Shown here piece after piece: positions 1 to 10,650 of a stretch of DNA of 64,000 nt. Position numbers and translations under genes: made by a program. Position 1 is the first letter of the stretch, and the number at the start of each line of letters is the position of its first letter. The stretch comes from Plasmodium relictum (lineage: Eukaryota; Apicomplexa; Aconoidasida; Haemosporida; Plasmodiidae), in contig NC_041688.1 in the NCBI RefSeq assembly GCF_900005765.1, forward strand, positions 529,341 to 593,340. The letters run 5' to 3'. The notes under the pieces were generated by a model that was given only the letters and a program-made list of their open reading frames with translations, was not told the DNA's origin and ran no database searches.

Positions 1-219
1 ACAGAAAATAAAAATTGGATGCTCAAAAATATTAATGGTCTTAATATAAAAGATTTTGATTTTAACGAAAATAATTACTTAGTAGCTGTTACAAATGAGG
101 GAGTGCTTAAAATTCACAGACATAAAAGATGGATTAAATATGGGATATTGGCAGAAATGAGAATATCAAGTTTGCATTTTCTAAGAGAAATAAGTAACAG
201 TACAAAAGAAAATGATTAA
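1..219 (+). CDS. 3' end of an unidentified gene (partial)
   Basis: The frame is open from base 1 to a TAA at 217-219, so the window starts inside this gene; the first in-window Met codon is at base 19. The 72 visible residues end with STKEND. The stretch around NNYLVAVTNEGVLKIHRH has the alternating hydrophobic pattern of a beta-propeller (WD40-like) blade, but one blade is not enough to name a family. Function unknown. Its 3' side faces the promoter of the next plus-strand gene. Confidence 0.65.
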   Translation, partial: TENKNWMLKNINGLNIKDFDFNENNYLVAVTNEGVLKIHRHKRWIKYGILAEMRISSLHFLREISNSTKEND

Positions 220-1044
220 AATAAAAAAGAGAAAAAAAAAGAAAAAAAATTAATAAAAATTATATGTAAGCACAATAATATATATCGTATCATAAACTTG
301 CCTATTTTATTTTGCAAATGTCATATATATTTTTTACATTTTTTAAGAACATGTTATTTTTATTAATATTTTAATTTTTTAGTTTTATTATATCTGTTAT
401 ATATTTTTCATTTTAAAAAAAGAAAAAAAAAAGGTGTTTACTGAAAGATTTAACCTTTATTTTGAATGATAAAAAAAAATAAATAATGTATTACTTTTTT
501 ACATATTTTATTAATAAAATATATATAACGTTTCTATCTTGAAGTTCAGGATTTAATATTTTTATTTTTTTATTAAGATTTTTTCACGATTTCTATTTTT
601 ATATTTTGGAACAATAAAAATTAATGTTTTTTTGTTTCTTTCCACTGTTTCCCTTTTTATGAAATTTATATATATTTTTTTTAGTGAACTTTTTATTTTT
701 TAATATTTCTTCTATTTCATTTGTTTTTATATTATGCTTTAGGTTATATATACATTTATACATATATATTTAAAATTTTTTTTTTTTTTGTATGTATACT
801 TTCTTTTTTTGTATTTTTTTTCTTTCACCATCATTTTTTCATAATTTAACATTAAAAATAGATTGAGTAAATTTCAAAAAAGATATAATTTAATTACAAC
901 TTAATAAAAAAAAGAAAAAAATAATAATATATATTAAAAAAAATTTCTTAAAATTATTTTTAAATTTCATAATCTATGTATTAAAAATGACCAAAAATAT
1001 ATTGTAGTATATAAATATGACAGAGCTTTTTTATATATTTTAAA
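220..1044. other. intergenic region, no gene seen
   Basis: About 0.8 kb of AT-rich sequence with poly-T and poly-A runs. It should hold the 3' UTR of the truncated first gene and the 5' region of the next gene, both on the plus strand. No RNA gene or distinct motif was seen. Confidence 0.6.
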
Positions 1045-2412
1045 ATGAGTAATTTTTCAATTTTATTTATTCAAAAGCTTGTTCCAAGTGTTAGTTTGAA
1101 CAAAATTAATTCTATATATTTATTGAAGCACCTCGAAAATGTTTGTGAACATATTTTTCAAGAAAATAAGTATAACATTCGAAAATCATTAAGGATTCGT
1201 TTTTCAAATATATTATTAAAAAAAAAAGAAAAGAAGAAAAGGAAAATAATGAATTGTACAATGACCATTAAAGGTAACAATAAAATTTTTCAGCAGGTGT
1301 ATCAATATATTGATAAAGCAATAGTTTTATTACCTGAATTGGGTCCAAATGGTATCCTTAGGTTACTATATGCTTTATTAAAAATAAAAAATTTCGAAAG
1401 AAGTAAAAGAAAAAAAATAATAATTTTAAAATATATTGAATACTATTTATTAAGAAGTTCAGTAAATGACGGAATGCTTAATTTTTGGAAATACGTTACA
1501 ATGAACGATTCAGTATTATTTTTTAAGATGTTTGTTATGAATGATTATTTTTCTTATGATTTACTTAATACATTAATGAATAAAATAATTAATAATATTA
1601 AACATTTGGTTTCATCTGATATAGTTCTATTTTTATCTGCATATCACACTTACAAAAAAAAAATAAAGTTTAAGAGATACAAAAAAAAAGAGATATTCTT
1701 AAACGATAATTCTTTGAATATATTATACAAAGAAATCATAAATAACTTTAATCTAACAAATAAGGAAATATGTAACTTTATCACATTCTATTCATTATAT
1801 GGCAAGAGTATTTCATTAAATGAAAAAATAGTGATATATTTTAAAGTAGTCAAGCATATAGAAAAAAATGTGCTAATTTATTCACCTGAACAAATTAAAA
1901 ATTTAATCATAAGTTTATTTAGAATTCAAAACTTTACATTTAACAATTCTTTTAATGAAAACATAAATAAACTTAATAATAAAACTTTCGATAGTGAAAT
2001 TTTTAAAAAATTATTCATTTTATATAATAATCGTAATATAGATGTAAAAATAGAAGATGAATTGAATCTTTTGAATCAGTCATTAAAAAACAATTACTAT
2101 GATTATGATAGTTTAGAGAATATAATATTTAATATAAAAAATAATATCTCAAATCTGAAAAATAGAAATCAAATCAAATATATTAATTTACTTATGAAAC
2201 TGCTAGATATATACAGAAACGAAAACAAAGTACATATTTCCTTACAAAAAAGATTTAATGATTTTATGTTAAGACAAATTTTAAGTGAATCTTTATCTTT
2301 TTTTAATCTTAAATATAAATTTCTACCATGGAATTTGAGGCGTATTGTTTTAAAACATCAATTAAGTAATGATAGTAAAATATGGTCATACAAATATGAA
2401 TTAAAAGCATAA
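1045..2412 (+). CDS. helical-repeat protein, possibly organellar RNA-binding (HPR-like, no RAP domain)
   Basis: Single-exon frame of 455 residues. I do not recognise a named gene. It is mostly helical and shows recurring segments such as GPNGILRLLYALLKIKNF (about residue 100), SSDIVLFLSAYHTYK (about 193), NKEICNFITFYSLYGKS (about 245) and SPEQIKNLIISLFRIQNF (about 285). These resemble the loose helix pairs of the heptatricopeptide/FAST-type proteins that carry RAP domains and act on organellar RNA in apicomplexans. No RAP domain is visible at the C terminus, which ends SYKYELKA. The N terminus is basic and hydrophobic and could be a mitochondrial leader. The function is inferred from repeat style only. 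A helical scaffold unrelated to RNA is the main alternative. Confidence 0.75.
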   Translation: MSNFSILFIQKLVPSVSLNKINSIYLLKHLENVCEHIFQENKYNIRKSLRIRFSNILLKKKEKKKRKIMNCTMTIKGNNKIFQQVYQYIDKAIVLLPELGPNGILRLLYALLKIKNFERSKRKKIIILKYIEYYLLRSSVNDGMLNFWKYVTMNDSVLFFKMFVMNDYFSYDLLNTLMNKIINNIKHLVSSDIVLFLSAYHTYKKKIKFKRYKKKEIFLNDNSLNILYKEIINNFNLTNKEICNFITFYSLYGKSISLNEKIVIYFKVVKHIEKNVLIYSPEQIKNLIISLFRIQNFTFNNSFNENINKLNNKTFDSEIFKKLFILYNNRNIDVKIEDELNLLNQSLKNNYYDYDSLENIIFNIKNNISNLKNRNQIKYINLLMKLLDIYRNENKVHISLQKRFNDFMLRQILSESLSFFNLKYKFLPWNLRRIVLKHQLSNDSKIWSYKYELKA

Positions 2413-3561
2413 AAAATATTTGTGTATATGAAAATGCTTTTATTTAAAAAAAAAAAAAAATTATTTGTTTTTTTATAAGAATTCATTTCCTAAATAGTTC
2501 TCGTAATAAAAAATAAAAATTAATTTACGAACACATAAATATATATATTTTTTTTTTTTTTTGTATATAATAAAATATTTAAATATAATATCTTTATAAT
2601 GTACTAATATGATTTATACGTTTTCAAATATTATATTTGGCATATTCATTTTAATTTTTCCTATATTAATAATTTTCCAATATTTTAGAATAAAATATAG
2701 TTTTAATTTTTTTATTTTACCTTTTTTGATTTTTAATCTATATTATTTTAACAAAATACCTTTTAGATACATTATGCTGTTGTTTTCTTCTTTTTTTTAA
2801 TTAATATATGAAATTTTGAAGATTCTTGTAATTTTTTTTTTTTTTCATAATTAATACCTGAAATTTCAATTTAAAATTCCTTAACTTTTACTCCTTTTTA
2901 AATTCTATATTTTTCTTAAATATAATACTAAATATGAAGAATTTTATTTTAGAAAAAAATAAAGTTTTTTTTTTTCAAATAATCTTAAAACCCTTAAAAC
3001 AATTCAATACATTAAATTTCATTGTATAAATTAGCAAAAAAACTTTATTTAAAAAAAAAAAAAAATTTATAACGCTGTATATTTTATTCCATTTTTATTA
3101 TTACTAATAATAAAAAATAATAGAATAAAACATATACATAAATAAATATATGCATATATATATATTAAAAAAAAATAATAGTAACCCCTCAATGTGCTAA
3201 TTTATTTATACTTAAATATATCTGTTTTAAGCATTTTTATTATGAGAAATATAAAAAAAAATTTGATCAATAACTTTAATTCATATAAAGAAATAAACAT
3301 AGAATCAAGTAATTTTCTTTTTATTTTCATTTTTTTAAAAATGAAGTAAAATAAAATAAAAAATATTACATTTTCTAAAATTGTTCTATATAAATTTTTT
3401 AAATATACTCCCTGATTATATGTATATTTTATTTATATACGTTTATAATATTTTTAATAAAAAAAAATAAAAATAAAGTTGGATAAAATATTTAGCATAC
3501 ACGTCAAATTTTTATACATATATGTACATTTATATATAAAATTTTTTTTGTAAACTTATAT

Positions 3562-3600
<39 letters not shown>

Positions 3601-3725
3601 ATGCATTATAAATATAATAAAAAATGTTTTGCAAAGAAAAAAATATTTATATAATTAATTATATATGAATATATATATATTTTTTTTAAAAAAAAATTTG
3701 ATAAACTTTATATTTGATTTTTTGT

Positions 3726-3764
<39 letters not shown>

Positions 3765-3870
3765 TAAATATAAATATAATAAAATTTAAGTTTAAAGATA
3801 AGTTAAAAATTTAAAATATTTTAAATAAAAAGGTTATTTATAACTATTAAAATTTCATTTAATTGTAAAT
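2413..3870. other. intergenic region upstream of RPL12
   Basis: About 1.5 kb, extremely AT-rich. It contains (AT)n runs at about 3556-3597 and 3740-3766 and several poly-A/T runs. A 63-codon frame at 2609-2800 is only Phe/Ile-rich low complexity and is not called. The RPL12 promoter and 5' UTR should lie here. Confidence 0.6.
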
Positions 3871-4774
3871 ATGGCTCCAAGACCAGACCCAAACGAAATA
3901 AAATATGGTAAAAATTTTATATATTTTTTTTATATTTATAATTTTTGATCACTATATTTTAATAATTTTTTATTGATAAATATTTGTATAAATCTCTCTA
4001 AATAGAAATGGAAAACACTAATAACTAAATTTAATTATACATTATATATAATTATTACTAAAATTTGAAAAAAAAACTTGTAAAAAGATAAAGTTAATGA
4101 TTTATATATATTTATTATATAATTTGAATTCTTTTTTTTAAGTTATATTTTAAAGTTATATTACTTAATAAGAAAAAAACATCTGTATTTTTTAACGATT
4201 AAGAAACCTAAATGCTTATATATATGTTGCTTTCTTTCTTTTTCTTTATTTTTTTTTTTTACCTTTTTAAAATTTTTTAATATATATATATATATATATT
4301 TTTTTTTTAATAGTTTATATTAGACAAGTAGGAGGAGAAGTAGGAGCTTCATCAGTTTTATCTCCTAAATTAGGGCCCTTAGGTTTATCCCCCAAAAAAA
4401 TTGGTGATGATATAGCTAAAGAAACTCAATCATGGAAAGGATTAAAAATTTGTGTAAAATTAACAATTCAAAATAGACAAGCAAAAATAGAAGTAGTACC
4501 TACATCTACAGCTTTAATTTTAAAAGAATTAAATGAAGCACCAAGAGATAGAAAAAAAGTGAAAAATATAAAACACAATGGAAATTTAAAATTAGAACAA
4601 ATTTATTCTATTTCAAGATCAATGAGAGAAAAATCAAGAGCTAAGGAATTTAAAGGAACAGTTAAAGAAATTTTAGGAACATGCAACTCCGTTGGTTGCA
4701 CTGTAGATGGAAAAAAACCAACTACTATTCAAGAGATGATTGATTCAGGTGAAATTGAAGTACCACTTGATTAG
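3871..4774 (+). CDS. RPL12: 60S ribosomal protein L12 (uL11)
   Basis: Two exons: 3871-3907 and 4314-4774, with a 406 bp intron (GTAAAA...AATAG). Joined length is 165 residues, the family's usual size. The start reads [12 protein letters not shown], then [14 protein letters not shown] from exon 2. The signature stretches [33 protein letters not shown] and [16 protein letters not shown] are all present, and it ends EIEVPLD. uL11 forms the base of the ribosomal stalk with 28S rRNA and takes part in GTPase factor recruitment in the cytosol. Splitting the first dozen codons from the rest by an intron is common in Plasmodium ribosomal genes. RPL8 follows on the same strand after 1.4 kb, with its own promoter region. 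Confidence 0.97.
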
Positions 4775-5880
4775 ATATTAAATTAAAAAATATATTAATA
4801 TACATATATATATATAATATTTTATAAAATGTACTGAGAGTATTAAAGAATATTTTATGATCTTAAAATTACTGAAATAATTAGATAACTTGAAATTTAA
4901 TAATGATAATTAATAAGGTGATAAATAATAAACTTTTCATAAAATTATAATAAACATCTTACTAAAAATAAATTAATTTTTAATATCTTTTGCTTTTACA
5001 ATTTTTTTTTTTTTTCTATAAACTAATAATTTTTTATCTTTAAAAACTTTTTACTTTTATATGTAGAATTATTAAATATTAATATTTTAAATATTGCCTT
5101 TTTTTTTCCTTACTTTTGCTTAAGAAAAAAAAAATATACATTAGTTATAACAAAATTTTATTTTAATCTAACTTAAAGTTATAGAAGTTCCAGATACTAT
5201 ATATCAAAATATATAAAACAAAACATTAAAATTGTCTAGGTAAAAAATTAAATTTTCAAAGAAATCCTTTTTGAGATAATATAAGAAAACATATAAATAC
5301 TACTTTTATTAATTTTTTAAATTCATATTTGATTACATAAAATATTCCTAATAAAAAATATATCTAAAATTCCTTTTAGTAACGAAAAATATTATAAATT
5401 CATATATTCAATATGTCAACTTTCTATTTACTTTTTTTAAATTATATAATTTTAGTTTTTTTTTTCTATTCAAAATATATAATTTATGTAATATTTTAAT
5501 CACTCACCCTTTTAACTTTTTTTTTTGGTTTTGTATAATTTTATCTTTTTTTTATTTGCATTCTTCTTTTAATATATATAAATTTATTTTTTTGAATAAT
5601 TTTTCTATTTATTAAAATAATGTTTGTATATTTTTTACTATTAAAAATTTCTATGTGTAATTTTTTTGTTGATAATAATTTTGTATATGTATTTTTTTTC
5701 TTTTTTTTATTAATAATTTTACTTATATAAATTAATATATATATTTTTTTTCATTCATTAATAATAATTTATGTATATATATATATTTTTTTTTCTTTTT
5801 ATTAAAATATATTGTTTATTGATAAAATTTTTCTATAATAATTCATCCTTATTGATATATATAGTTTTATACGGTGTATT

Positions 5881-5996
5881 ATAACCTCTTAAATCACTTC
5901 GTTTTTAATGAAAAAAAAAAAAAAAAAATATTTTAATATATAAATAGTATTTTTATATGTTATATTATTAAAAAAAAAATCTCATTAAGAGGTTAT
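5881..5996. repeat. 12-base inverted repeat upstream of RPL8 (distal)
   Basis: Arm 5881-5892 (ataacctcttaa) is exactly reverse-complementary to 5985-5996 (ttaagaggttat). After one mismatch the pairing continues for three more bases on the outer side. The loop is 92 bases of A/T-rich sequence. It could fold in a 5' UTR or be a paired protein site. Its function is unknown. Confidence 0.6.
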
Positions 5997-6007
5997 TATA
6001 ATTTTTT

Positions 6008-6145
6008 ATGTATGTTATGAAATTTCTTGAAATAAGTATAAAAAATAAAAATATTAAATTTAAAAATTTTTTTTTTTTTTTTCATTTATAAATTTAAATA
6101 ATTAAATTGATAATTTAAAAATTAAAAAATTTACATAACATACAT
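6008..6145. repeat. 12-base inverted repeat at the RPL8 start (proximal)
   Basis: Arm 6008-6019 (atgtatgttatg) is exactly reverse-complementary to 6134-6145 (cataacatacat). An AAATTT block next to each arm extends the pairing with a one-base bulge. The downstream arm ends 21 bases before the RPL8 ATG, so it lies in the likely 5' leader. Confidence 0.6.
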
Positions 6146-6166
6146 TAAATAAAATTATTCGTAAAA

Positions 6167-7218
6167 ATGGGAAGAGTTATTAGAGGTAATTTAAATTAAA
6201 TGGAATATATATATATATATGTATTTTTTTTATTTTTTTAAGATAATATATATAAGTTGCTTATCTCTGGATGCTTGTTAATTATTTTGAATTTATATAA
6301 AAATTTTAAGATTGTACAAATAAATATTATTTATGCAATAAATTTTTATTTTAATTGCTATGCTTTTCTTGTTACGTTTTCTGTATTGTATTTTTCTTCT
6401 ATAATTTTTTCTCAGCAATTTTTTGATAATTTTTTTTTAATAATTTTTATATAGGACAAAGAAAGGGTAGAGGATCTATTTTTAAATCTCATAATCATCA
6501 TAGAAAGGGAGCAGCAAAATTACGTCATTTAGATTACTGTGAAAAAAAGGGTTATATAAAAGGATTAGTAAAAGATATAATACATGATCCTGGTAGAGGA
6601 GCTCCTTTAGCAAAAGTAATTTTTAAAAGAACAGATAAATATGGAAAAAAGGAAGAATTAATGGTAGCAACTGAAGGAATGTTTACAGGACAATATATTT
6701 CATGTGGGACTAAAGCACCTTTATCTGTTGGTAATATTTTACCAGTTGGAAAAATGCCAGAAGGAACATTAATATGTAACTTAGAACATAGAACAGGTAA
6801 TAGAGGTACATTAGTAAAAGCTTCAGGATGTTATGCTACTATTGTAGGACAATCAGAAGATGGAAAAAAAACAAAAATTCGTTTACCTTCAGGAGCAAAA
6901 AAAACTATAGATTCAAAAGCTAGAGCTATGGTTGGTGTGGTAGGAGCAGGAGGTCGTATTGATAAACCAATTTTAAAAGCTGGTGTTGCTTATCACAAAT
7001 ATAGAGTAAAGAGAAATTGTTGGCCAAAGGTTAGAGGTGTTGCTATGAATCCAGTTGAACATCCACATGGTGGTGGTAATCACCAACATATAGGACATCC
7101 ATCAACTGTTTCAAGAAGTGCACCTGCAGGACAAAAGGTTGGTTTAATTGCTGCTAGAAGAACTGGTTTGTTAAGGGGAGCTAAAAAAAGCAAATTAGTT
7201 GGAAAATCAGATGAATAA
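6167..7218 (+). CDS. RPL8: 60S ribosomal protein L8 (uL2)
   Basis: Two exons: 6167-6185 (only 19 bases) and 6455-7218, with a 269 bp intron (GTAATT...TATAG). The joined protein has 260 residues and starts [14 protein letters not shown]. Family signatures are [48 protein letters not shown] and [10 protein letters not shown]. The His-containing loop in that last block sits near the peptidyl transferase centre in uL2. uL2 is an early-binding core protein of the large subunit and is needed for subunit joining. The tiny first exon encodes only MGRVIR plus one base, so the gene is easily truncated in automatic calls. The intron contains a 66-codon open stretch that is not a gene. Confidence 0.97.
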
Positions 7219-10086
7219 ATAAAATAAAATTCACTTAAATTTTTTAAAAAAATCAGACTAGCAAATCTATAAGACAGAAATTATTTGTTTATAAAATTTA
7301 TATGTATAATTAGAAAACAAATTTAGAAAAAAAAAAAAAAAAAGGATAAAATTAATGATGCATTTAAAACTTTTAAATATTAAAGAATCATTCAAATAAA
7401 AGCACAATTTTTTGAATGCCCACACTATATCATGTAAAAAAAATATATTTTTATAAATTTTAATATGATTTTAATAAATACATATGTATATATATTTAAA
7501 GAATAAATAAATTTCAATAGTTCATATTATAAATAGTGCTTACAAAATGTTATTCTTTTTTTCTTTTTACATTTTTGTTTTTTCTTTTTTTTTTAATCCT
7601 TGAAAAATAAACTATATAATTTTTATTTAATTTTTTTTTTTTTTTTTTTTTTTTTAATGTTGAATTATTTATATATGAAAATAGAAAATATTATAACATA
7701 TGCATTTATTAATTAAATTATTAAAAAAAAATATAGAATTAGTATATTTTTTTAGAGAATTCTGATTTTTCTTTTCTTTCATCGAATACAATGAAAAATT
7801 AATATTCGTAATTTTTTTATAAAATAAAAACAAAAAAAGCTACTTGTATATTTTATATAATCAAAGAAATAGACATAAAAATAGAGGAGATATATTTTTT
7901 TTTATATGGAAAATGTAAAAATGTTAATATTAGTATTCTTTTATTTCTTTATTTTCTCTTTAGTTTTTTTTTTTTTTTTAGAGAATATCATTTTACTTAT
8001 ATCATAAAAAATAAAATAAAACAATGTAAGAAAGTAGGAACTAGGAACATAGGACTATGCTTTTTAAATAAATTAGTAAAACGTTTTCGTATGAATTAAT
8101 TATTAAATATATCTTTAGAAAACTTTTTTTTTTCTTATCTATTTAGTTTTACTATAAACTAGTATCTTATCTAATAATTATGATTTTTAAAACTATATTA
8201 TTAATTTTTTTTCTTTTTTTATATAATTTTTTTCTTGTTGCACACAATCATGTTAAAAGAAATATTAAAAAGTGTAAATGCTAAAAACTTCCCTTACTTT
8301 TTTTTATTAATTAATACTTTAAAGCATCTTAAAACATTTTATTTTTTAAATTACATAAGAAAGATTTATCATTTTAAATAAATAGTAGCTCTTTCAATAC
8401 TTTGCATATGCATCAAAAAAAATTTTTTTTAATTTTAAATTTTTTGTAAATATTGCTTTTCATTAAGTTTCATTATACATAAAAGAAAAATAATATGAAA
8501 ATATTATTTATTAATTCATAATACGAATAAATTAGGAAACTTTTTATCATAAAAAAATTTAGTATATTATTTTAAATAATACTGATACCATGCTTATTTA
8601 TTTCTAATATTCTATAAATAATTGCTCCCTTATTTTTAATTTTGCTTATTTAAATTTAGTATGCCACATTCGAAATTGTTAAAAAAAAAAGATGATATAA
8701 AATATAATAAAAATTATTTTAAAGAAATAACTTCAAAGAAAAAAAAATTTTGTTCCTTAGGATTTTTGCAAAGATTTAAAGAATATTGCACATATAACAC
8801 TCTCTTTTCTAAAAATATTCTCCACTTTTTATACAAATAAAAAAAAAAAAAAATAGAAAAAAGTTCTTGTAAAAAATGTTATAATACTAAATTATTAAAA
8901 TTTTTAGTTTATATATTTTCTCTATTTTATATTAAAAAAAAATTATTATTTTAAAAATCAGAAAAAAGAAATTTAATGAAAAAGTATTTAACATTATTTT
9001 TTAAAAGAAAAATATATATATATTTTATTTTTAATGTGTATAACATTAATGGATTTTTCTCTCTTACTTTTTTTTCTAATTATGAAATTATATAAATAAT
9101 TTTTTATTTTATCTTTAATAGAACATAAATATATATTTTTATTTCAAAAAAGTCCCCTCTTAATTAAATTTTACTTTTATTTTATTTATTTTTTTTTTTT
9201 TTTGTGTAAATTAACACTTATCCTCTTTATTAAAAAATTAAAATTCATTTACATTTTAATTTTAATTGTAAAGAAAAATGATAACATAGATATATTCTCT
9301 TTTTTATTTTTAAAGAGATTATTTAAAGTATCGTGCTTATATTTTTTATTTAAATAAAAATTTCATTATTTTTTTTTTTTTATAATATATGATACACATC
9401 TAAGTTCACATAAAATGGAAAAATTGAAACATAAAAAAAAAAAAAAATTATTCTAACATTATGCATATGCATCTATTTGTATTTTCATTCACTATATTAT
9501 TAGCTCTATTGTAAAAAGGGATTTATTTTCTTTTTTTGATATCCATATCAATGCTTGATAATTAGTTATTTATAATTTTAATAACACTTTTTTATACTAT
9601 AGTATGTTAAATTTATTTTTTTAAAATACAATTTTTTTTTTTTTAATGAGAGTTTCTTAAAACATTGCTGACGCATGTGCAACTTTTATGTAACTTTTTA
9701 TTTTTATTTTTTTTTTAACTCATGCACACGAAAACAAAAGCACCTTATGTAAACTAAGTTTTTACACATTTAACTTGTATGAAATAAAATTAATATAATG
9801 AATTGGTATGTATAAGAAATATTAAAAATATTTACATTTTTTTATGTAAACATATTCTAGTATGCATTCCTTTATGTTCAAATATATTAAGAAAGAATAA
9901 AAATAAAATGAAAAGAAATTCGTAATTATATAATTTCTTTTTTTTTTTTTTTGTAATTTATTTTCTAATGTTTGCACTAAATTATGTATTTATATATATA
10001 TGATATGCATTAATAGTTGATTTTTCTTATAATTTGTTGATAAACTATATATTTTATTAAAAAAAAAAAAAAAGTAAGACAAAAAC

Positions 10087-10244
10087 AAAAAAAGAAAAAG
10101 AAAAAGAAAAAAGAAAAAAAAAAGAAGAAAAAGGAAAAAAGAAAAAAATGAAAAATGAAAAAAGAAAAAAGAAAAATGAAAAATGAAAAAAGAAAAGAAA
10201 TTAGAAAAAAGAAAAATGAAAAAAGTAAAGAAAAAAGAAAAAAT
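10087..10244. repeat. polypurine tract (GAAA-type)
   Basis: A run of A and G on the plus strand, mostly GAAAA and GAAAAA units. It has no pyrimidine at all from 10087 to 10148 and only isolated T afterwards. Such strand-asymmetric tracts can form triplex DNA or exclude nucleosomes. It lies 2.4 kb upstream of the ApiAP2 start. Confidence 0.8.
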
Positions 10245-10561
10245 TTTAAGACACTAATATATCAAGAATTTTTTTTTTTTTATAAAATGCATTATATATT
10301 ATTTCTTTTGTATTTTTAAAAAAAAATATTTTTAGTGCAAAACCATGAATAAAAAAAAATTTAATTAATGGTAGATGTTATACTTATTATATACCACATA
10401 TTGTATCGAATTAAAAAAAAAAATGCATACATAAATAAACAAGCACATTATTTCACTAGAAAAAATAAAAAATAAAAAATAAACATACTATTTTATTAAT
10501 AAAGAAAAAAAAAAAGAAAAAAGACTAAAATTGTGTGACATCTTTTAATATATATATTAAT

Positions 10562-10564
<3 letters not shown>

Positions 10565-10634
<70 letters not shown>

Positions 10635-10650
10635 TATATATATATATATA
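10565..10650. repeat. (AT)n microsatellite
   Basis: An 86-base nearly pure AT dinucleotide run with a small interruption (tatatgtata) at about 10626-10636, followed by a poly-T run. Likely length-polymorphic. Confidence 0.9.

Larger units (their letters stand above)
4775..6166. other. intergenic region between RPL12 and RPL8
   Basis: About 1.4 kb, AT-rich, with no open frame worth calling. Its last 300 bases contain two successive 12-base inverted repeats, listed separately. The final one lies just upstream of the RPL8 start codon. Confidence 0.6.

Noticed and set aside
2609-2800. 63-codon hydrophobic frame before RPL12
   Set aside because: Phe/Ile low complexity in T-rich DNA. It could mimic a membrane peptide, but nothing else supports a gene.
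3908-4313. Ribosomal gene introns as snoRNA hosts (also 6186-6454, 38890-39367 and 39546-39651)
   Set aside because: No paired C (TGATGA) and D (CTGA) boxes at suitable spacing were found in any of them.
6257-6454. 65-codon frame between the RPL8 exons
   Set aside because: It lies wholly inside the RPL8 intron and ends at its acceptor site.
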